In this document: one piece after another, positions 60,776 to 64,000 of the stretch | How positions within the stretch are numbered: position 1 is the first letter of the stretch | How the letters are laid out: each line of letters begins with the position of its first letter | Assembly: GCA_028829895.1 (NCBI GenBank) | Contig: CM054181.1 | Span: 105,535,360-105,599,359 of the forward strand | Direction of reading: 5' to 3' | DNA: 64,000 nt | DNA from: Sinotaia quadrata | Taxonomy: Eukaryota > Mollusca > Gastropoda > Architaenioglossa > Viviparidae | Position numbers and translations under genes: made by a program | The notes under the pieces: generated by a model | What the model saw: only the letters and a program-made list of their open reading frames with translations | What the model was told of the DNA's origin: nothing | Database searches by the model: none

Positions 60776-61789
60776 CATACAATCAGTAGTAGTATTAATT
60801 GCTAGCGCAAGTTCAGGCCGTGATGAATGGTTTTTTTGTTTTTTTTTTATTCAGCACAACCACATTAGTTTGACGAACAGAAGTTTTTGAGAAATAATGT
60901 TAAAGATTCCGTCCTCTGAAAACTGTTTCGCGAGCAGTGATAGAAAAGAAACAGGTGAACAGATTTCAACATGTTCACATAAAATTTGGACGTGTGAGAA
61001 CATTCAAAGAGAAGAGACCGGTTCGAGAGTTCAATTCGGACAACTGATGAATGATTCGAGAAATCGTAGACAAAACTGTATGCAGAGCAGAATAAAATCT
61101 ACAGCTACCGAGAGTAGGCACTGCACTGTAGTCTAGAGACTAGAATATAAATAAATAAATATCAGTTATGATAAAAACAAAAATGACACTATACGATGGG
61201 TGCCGAAACCCTTTCCTTAGTGCCTGTTTCCGTTACATTTTTTTTTTTTACGACATTGGAAGGTTAAATTAAAAAAGAATTGATTTACGGTAAATGGAGT
61301 TTTCCTGTCTTAAAAAATGATTCGTGAAGATTCAATCCTCAAGTCTGTATTTATTTATTCCGCTAGGCTTTTCGTTATGAATAATTTTTTTCCCCCACGA
61401 TACTCTTGTCAGCCGTACTGAATTCTGGCCACGTGTCTCCTGAGTAACATAATATCAAATGTTTGCTTTCGGGCGAAGCTGTCGACTCATTTTTCATCGA
61501 ACTTTTTTTTTCTCTCTCTCTCAACTTTGCACTATAAACAGAAGTCGAAGGGCAGGGTCATTGCGATTGGATGGTTGTTTTTACATCCTTTCATTGGAAA
61601 GTGTCTGATGAAATTATTGTCCAGAACTTATACTTTCGGCGCCTATCGTTTCGTTGTCGTCATAGCAGTAGCAACATTTACATTAATTTTGTAGAGAAAT
61701 GGCGTCGTTATACTGCTAGAAGTGTGTGAAACATTGCCGGACTCGGCATCCTCAACAGGCCCATAATCCTTACACACAAATTTTTAAAG
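60776..61789. other. No gene established; one 79-codon frame
   Basis: The plus-strand frame 60897-61136 starts with A at -3 and encodes a hydrophilic peptide with several Cys and no low complexity (SSDRKETGEQISTCSHK, NDSRNRRQNCMQSR). No signal peptide, splice sites or family are seen, so I leave it as an unconfirmed small open frame. Confidence 0.35.
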
Positions 61790-62110
61790 GGCACTTTGTT
61801 GCATGCCCATAATCTTACACACTGTTTTCTAATGGACAGTTTTCTGCAGGCCGATTATAAACTAGCATACCTTTCTTCTGATACCTGTTCTTTAAAGGGC
61901 AGGTTTTTGCTGGCCGATTATAAGATCGTATACCTGCCGTCTTATACCTGTTTTCAAAAAGGCAGTTTTCTGCAGGCCGATTATAAGATCGTATACCTGT
62001 AATCTTATACCTGTTTTCAAAAAGGCAGTTTTCTGCAGGCCGATTATAAGATCGTATACCTATCGTATATATCTTTAATCTTATACCTGTTTTCTAAAGG
62101 GTACTTTTAT
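61790..62110. repeat. Minisatellite, about 63-70-bp unit
   Basis: Five copies of TTTTCTGCAGGCCGATTATA followed by AGATCGTATACCT and CTTATACCTGTTTTC. Each unit carries TATAAGAT and ATCTTATA as an inverted repeat. Confidence 0.88.
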
Positions 62111-62128
62111 GGCAGACCAATTATAAGA

Positions 62129-62470
62129 TGTGACGCCAATGCCACCTAGTTAATGATTATGATTATTATTATTATTAATTAATCATCCATAACTAAGTAC
62201 ACGTGATGAGAATAATAATTTATGGTATTAATAATTCTCCAGAAGACACCACTCGTCTCTCTCACTTCGTGGATATGCGGGCACTGTAAACGTTTTTTCT
62301 CTTCCACATCATTAAAGACAAACATTTACCGTCACACAATATTTCCAATGATGGAAAACTTTATACCTAAGGAGAAGATAAATCCATCTTTTAATCTATA
62401 TTTAGCGAGCCACTATCCACTCACTTTCAACTCCAACATAAGGTTATCAATATGTGTAAGAAGGTCAAAA
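62129..62470 (-). repeat. Dispersed repeat B, copy 2 (reverse)
   Basis: Reverse complement of 10611-10930 with substitutions and small indels. Its outer (right) side continues after about 60 bp into repeat C. The minus-strand frame 62598-62413 is open across both repeats. Confidence 0.78.
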
Positions 62471-62532
62471 GTGATTTTGTTGTATTTGGCACATTTCAGC
62501 ATGTCTAGCTCTGTTGAGTGTGATGTTTTGAT

Positions 62533-62600
62533 GGGAGATGTGCAAGAATTTAATTCTCCACCACCCTGGTTTACCTGTAACCCTAGGCTAATCCCCAAAG
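62533..62600 (-). repeat. Dispersed repeat C, copy 2
   Basis: 68 bp resembling the reverse complement of 16433-16500 (shared CTCCACCACCCTGG-type core and CTAATCCCCAAA). It lies beside repeat B, so B and C may be parts of one larger element. Confidence 0.6.
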
Positions 62601-62633
62601 CACATCCGGCTGGTCACATGTTAGAAAGGTAAA

Positions 62634-63138
62634 TGATAGATAAAGTTGAATAAAAGGGTGATAGTTCTAGAAGATAGCTTGAGACACCCCCCCCCCCCCG
62701 ATATATACAGCCAGGATAGTAAGTAAATACAGCATAGTGAGTCACACTAACACAAGAGGTCTATGTATCAACAATAAATGTATTCAACAAGAAATAACAT
62801 AAGACAGCATGGTTACATATAACGAATAGTTCAACAGTTAGAATTAATGTGTGTGTATATAATTATATATTATTTAAGTTCATAATCACGACCATCTGAT
62901 GTCATATGATAATGTCCATTTGAGACCTATGGCACTGTAGTAGTTATTTGGTTTATTCATATAAGCCAACTATAAATGAGTTTATTAGAGAATGTTTTTG
63001 AGTGAACTCTAGAGTACTTTGGTAAAGTTTGTCAACAAGTTGATTGAAGCTGTGTGGTTGTGACTTTATAAATACATAACTTTTGGTATGCCAGATGTGC
63101 AGTCTAAGTTCCAATGAATGTCGTTAGTAAATGCTCAC
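62634..63138. other. Noncoding, possible intron on minus strand
   Basis: C run at 62688-62699. The minus-strand sequence from 63138 begins GTGAGC, a consensus donor for the exon candidate to the right. No acceptor for a next exon was found with confidence. Confidence 0.35.
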
Positions 63139-63276
63139 CTGGTCTGTTGAACGGTCCTTGGCATGTGGGTCATTCTGCTCTGGTGCTGCTTGTGGTGCAG
63201 AACTCATCAGGTCAACATCCAGGATAAAGTGGTTCTGTTCTGGCATTGTTTTGCAGCTTATCAGACTCAGCATCTC
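63139..63276 (-). CDS. Candidate internal or first coding exon (best splice-bounded stretch)
   Basis: On the minus strand a 138-bp stretch (46 codons, fully open) lies between an acceptor-like CTTTATCTACAATATAG and a textbook donor CAG|GTGAGC at 63139/63138. It encodes MLSLISCKTMPEQNHFILDV and then a hydrophilic Ala/Pro/Gln/Asp-rich part ending AKDRSTDQ. An in-frame TAG lies one codon before the GAG-ATG, so it could also be a first coding exon, starting at the ATG at 63273 or at MPEQ.. with A at -3. The family is not recognised. It could belong to a host gene or a mobile element, since a DNA transposon begins about 490 bp to the right. Confidence 0.38.
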
Positions 63277-63764
63277 CTATATTGTAGATAAAGTGTCAGA
63301 GTGCTGGTCTGCCAATAAAATACACACAAGCTAAGAAATTGTCCTCATGTGTTCTCTGATGGAACACTCTTACTTACATAGTCATCATACATTTAAATAT
63401 CATAAGTAAAATATAACAATATAAAATAGTTAATGTCAAGAGATAAACATGATTATAATATTAGTTAGGTAAGCAAAAACACATACCTTTGGCGGTAATA
63501 TATACAGAGGATGATTTCCTGTTGTGCTGATAACTGATGATAAGGTTAGTAGTATGATTATACTTTGTTAACACCGGGAGCCAAAATACGTGTTGCCTCA
63601 TTGGTCAGCTGCATTCAACTAATGATTTACAGGTAAGTTTCTGGTACATTCACCTGTCTGAGCTACACTTTGATTGGTTAATTTAGTGAGTTATCTGGAA
63701 CATTTAAGTATGTTCCCAGCCTGGGGATAAGGGTTAGTATTTCTATAAGGTAGGTTTAAGTAAA
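63277..63764. other. No gene seen; CCAAT-like motifs
   Basis: Two ATTGGT motifs (about 63600 and 63672). No coding signal. Confidence 0.4.
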
Positions 63765-64000
63765 CAGTGGTACTTTGCATAACGAACACAATTCGTTCCA
63801 GCAGTATGTTTGTTATGTGAGGTTTTCATTATGCAAAACACGATATCCCATAGACTTCTATGAGAAATTTGCAATCCATTCCACATCGCCGCAAAAAATC
63901 AAAGAAATTAAGGGGAATGGCTAAGTCTACCACTCTCGCTCCTTTGTTGTGCAGTTCAGTGATTTCTTTCTTGGTTTCAATGGTAAGAGCTGTTCTGGCT
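63765..64000 (-). mobile_element. pogo/Tigger-like DNA transposon end (partial)
   Basis: CAGTGGTACTTTGCATAACG at 63765 resembles the terminal inverted repeat of pogo/Tigger-type Tc1-mariner elements. It is followed by the typical sub-terminal repetition of CATAACGAACA / TTGTTATG / CATTATGCAAAAC. A TA lies just upstream (63761), although two extra A residues intervene. The transposase fragment at the window edge runs on the opposite strand toward this end, so this is the 3' end of an element whose body lies beyond 64000. Confidence 0.65.
63829..63999 (-). pseudogene. Tigger/pogo-like transposase N-terminal fragment
   Basis: The minus frame reads in from the window edge as ARTALTIETKKEITELHNKG and then ARVVDLA. 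This matches the first helices of the CENP-B N-terminal / psq helix-turn-helix domain of Tigger-type transposases (pattern 'K..LT.E.K..I...H.KG..V.DIA'). Immediately after VVDLA the homology stops and the frame enters the transposon's terminal sequence, ending at TAA 63831-63829. The catalytic DDE region is absent, so the copy is internally deleted and non-autonomous. The upstream start is outside the window. Confidence 0.6.

Noticed and set aside
60897..61136. 79-codon plus frame, hydrophilic with Cys
   Set aside because: Composition is gene-like, but there is no signal peptide, homology or splice evidence. I mention it only as an unconfirmed frame.

Overview
This is 64 kb of A/T-rich metazoan nuclear DNA. 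There are no operons or bacterial signals, no rRNA or tRNA gene that I could find, and no gene that can be followed through several exons. Long CA/CT/GT/GA microsatellites, about thirty unrelated minisatellites and decayed transposable elements suit a lophotrochozoan, most likely a marine mollusc. That placement is inference from texture, not from an identified gene.

Left end (1-5543): the one clear coding unit is a young LTR retrotransposon. The window opens inside its 5' LTR. It continues through a primer binding site, a leader, one intact 954-codon reading frame, a hairpin, a polypurine tract and a complete 1200-bp 3' LTR. The visible 159 bp of the 5' LTR is identical to the end of the 3' LTR. 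The frame has no protease, reverse transcriptase, RNase H, complete integrase or zinc-knuckle signature. The element therefore looks non-autonomous but protein-coding, and it is the most novel object here.

Middle (5544-62100): this resembles intron or intergenic DNA. It holds tandem arrays with units of 20 to about 100 bp, several showing higher-order dimers or a homogenised core beside a decayed flank. Three dispersed repeat families occur: A (about 725 bp, three copies), B (about 330 bp, two copies) and C (68 bp, two copies). A few short open stretches carry plausible splice signals (7917-7963 +, 11390-11672 -, 17788-17938 -, 57323-57440 +). An open frame broken by one stop lies at 35273-35875 on the minus strand. 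All are weak, isolated candidates.

Right end (62129-64000): repeats B and C lie side by side. The best splice-bounded exon candidate (63139-63276, minus) follows. The window ends in a pogo/Tigger-like DNA transposon, with its terminal repeat at about 63765 and a piece of transposase DNA-binding domain at the edge.

No genes here can be shown to work together except the parts of the LTR element.
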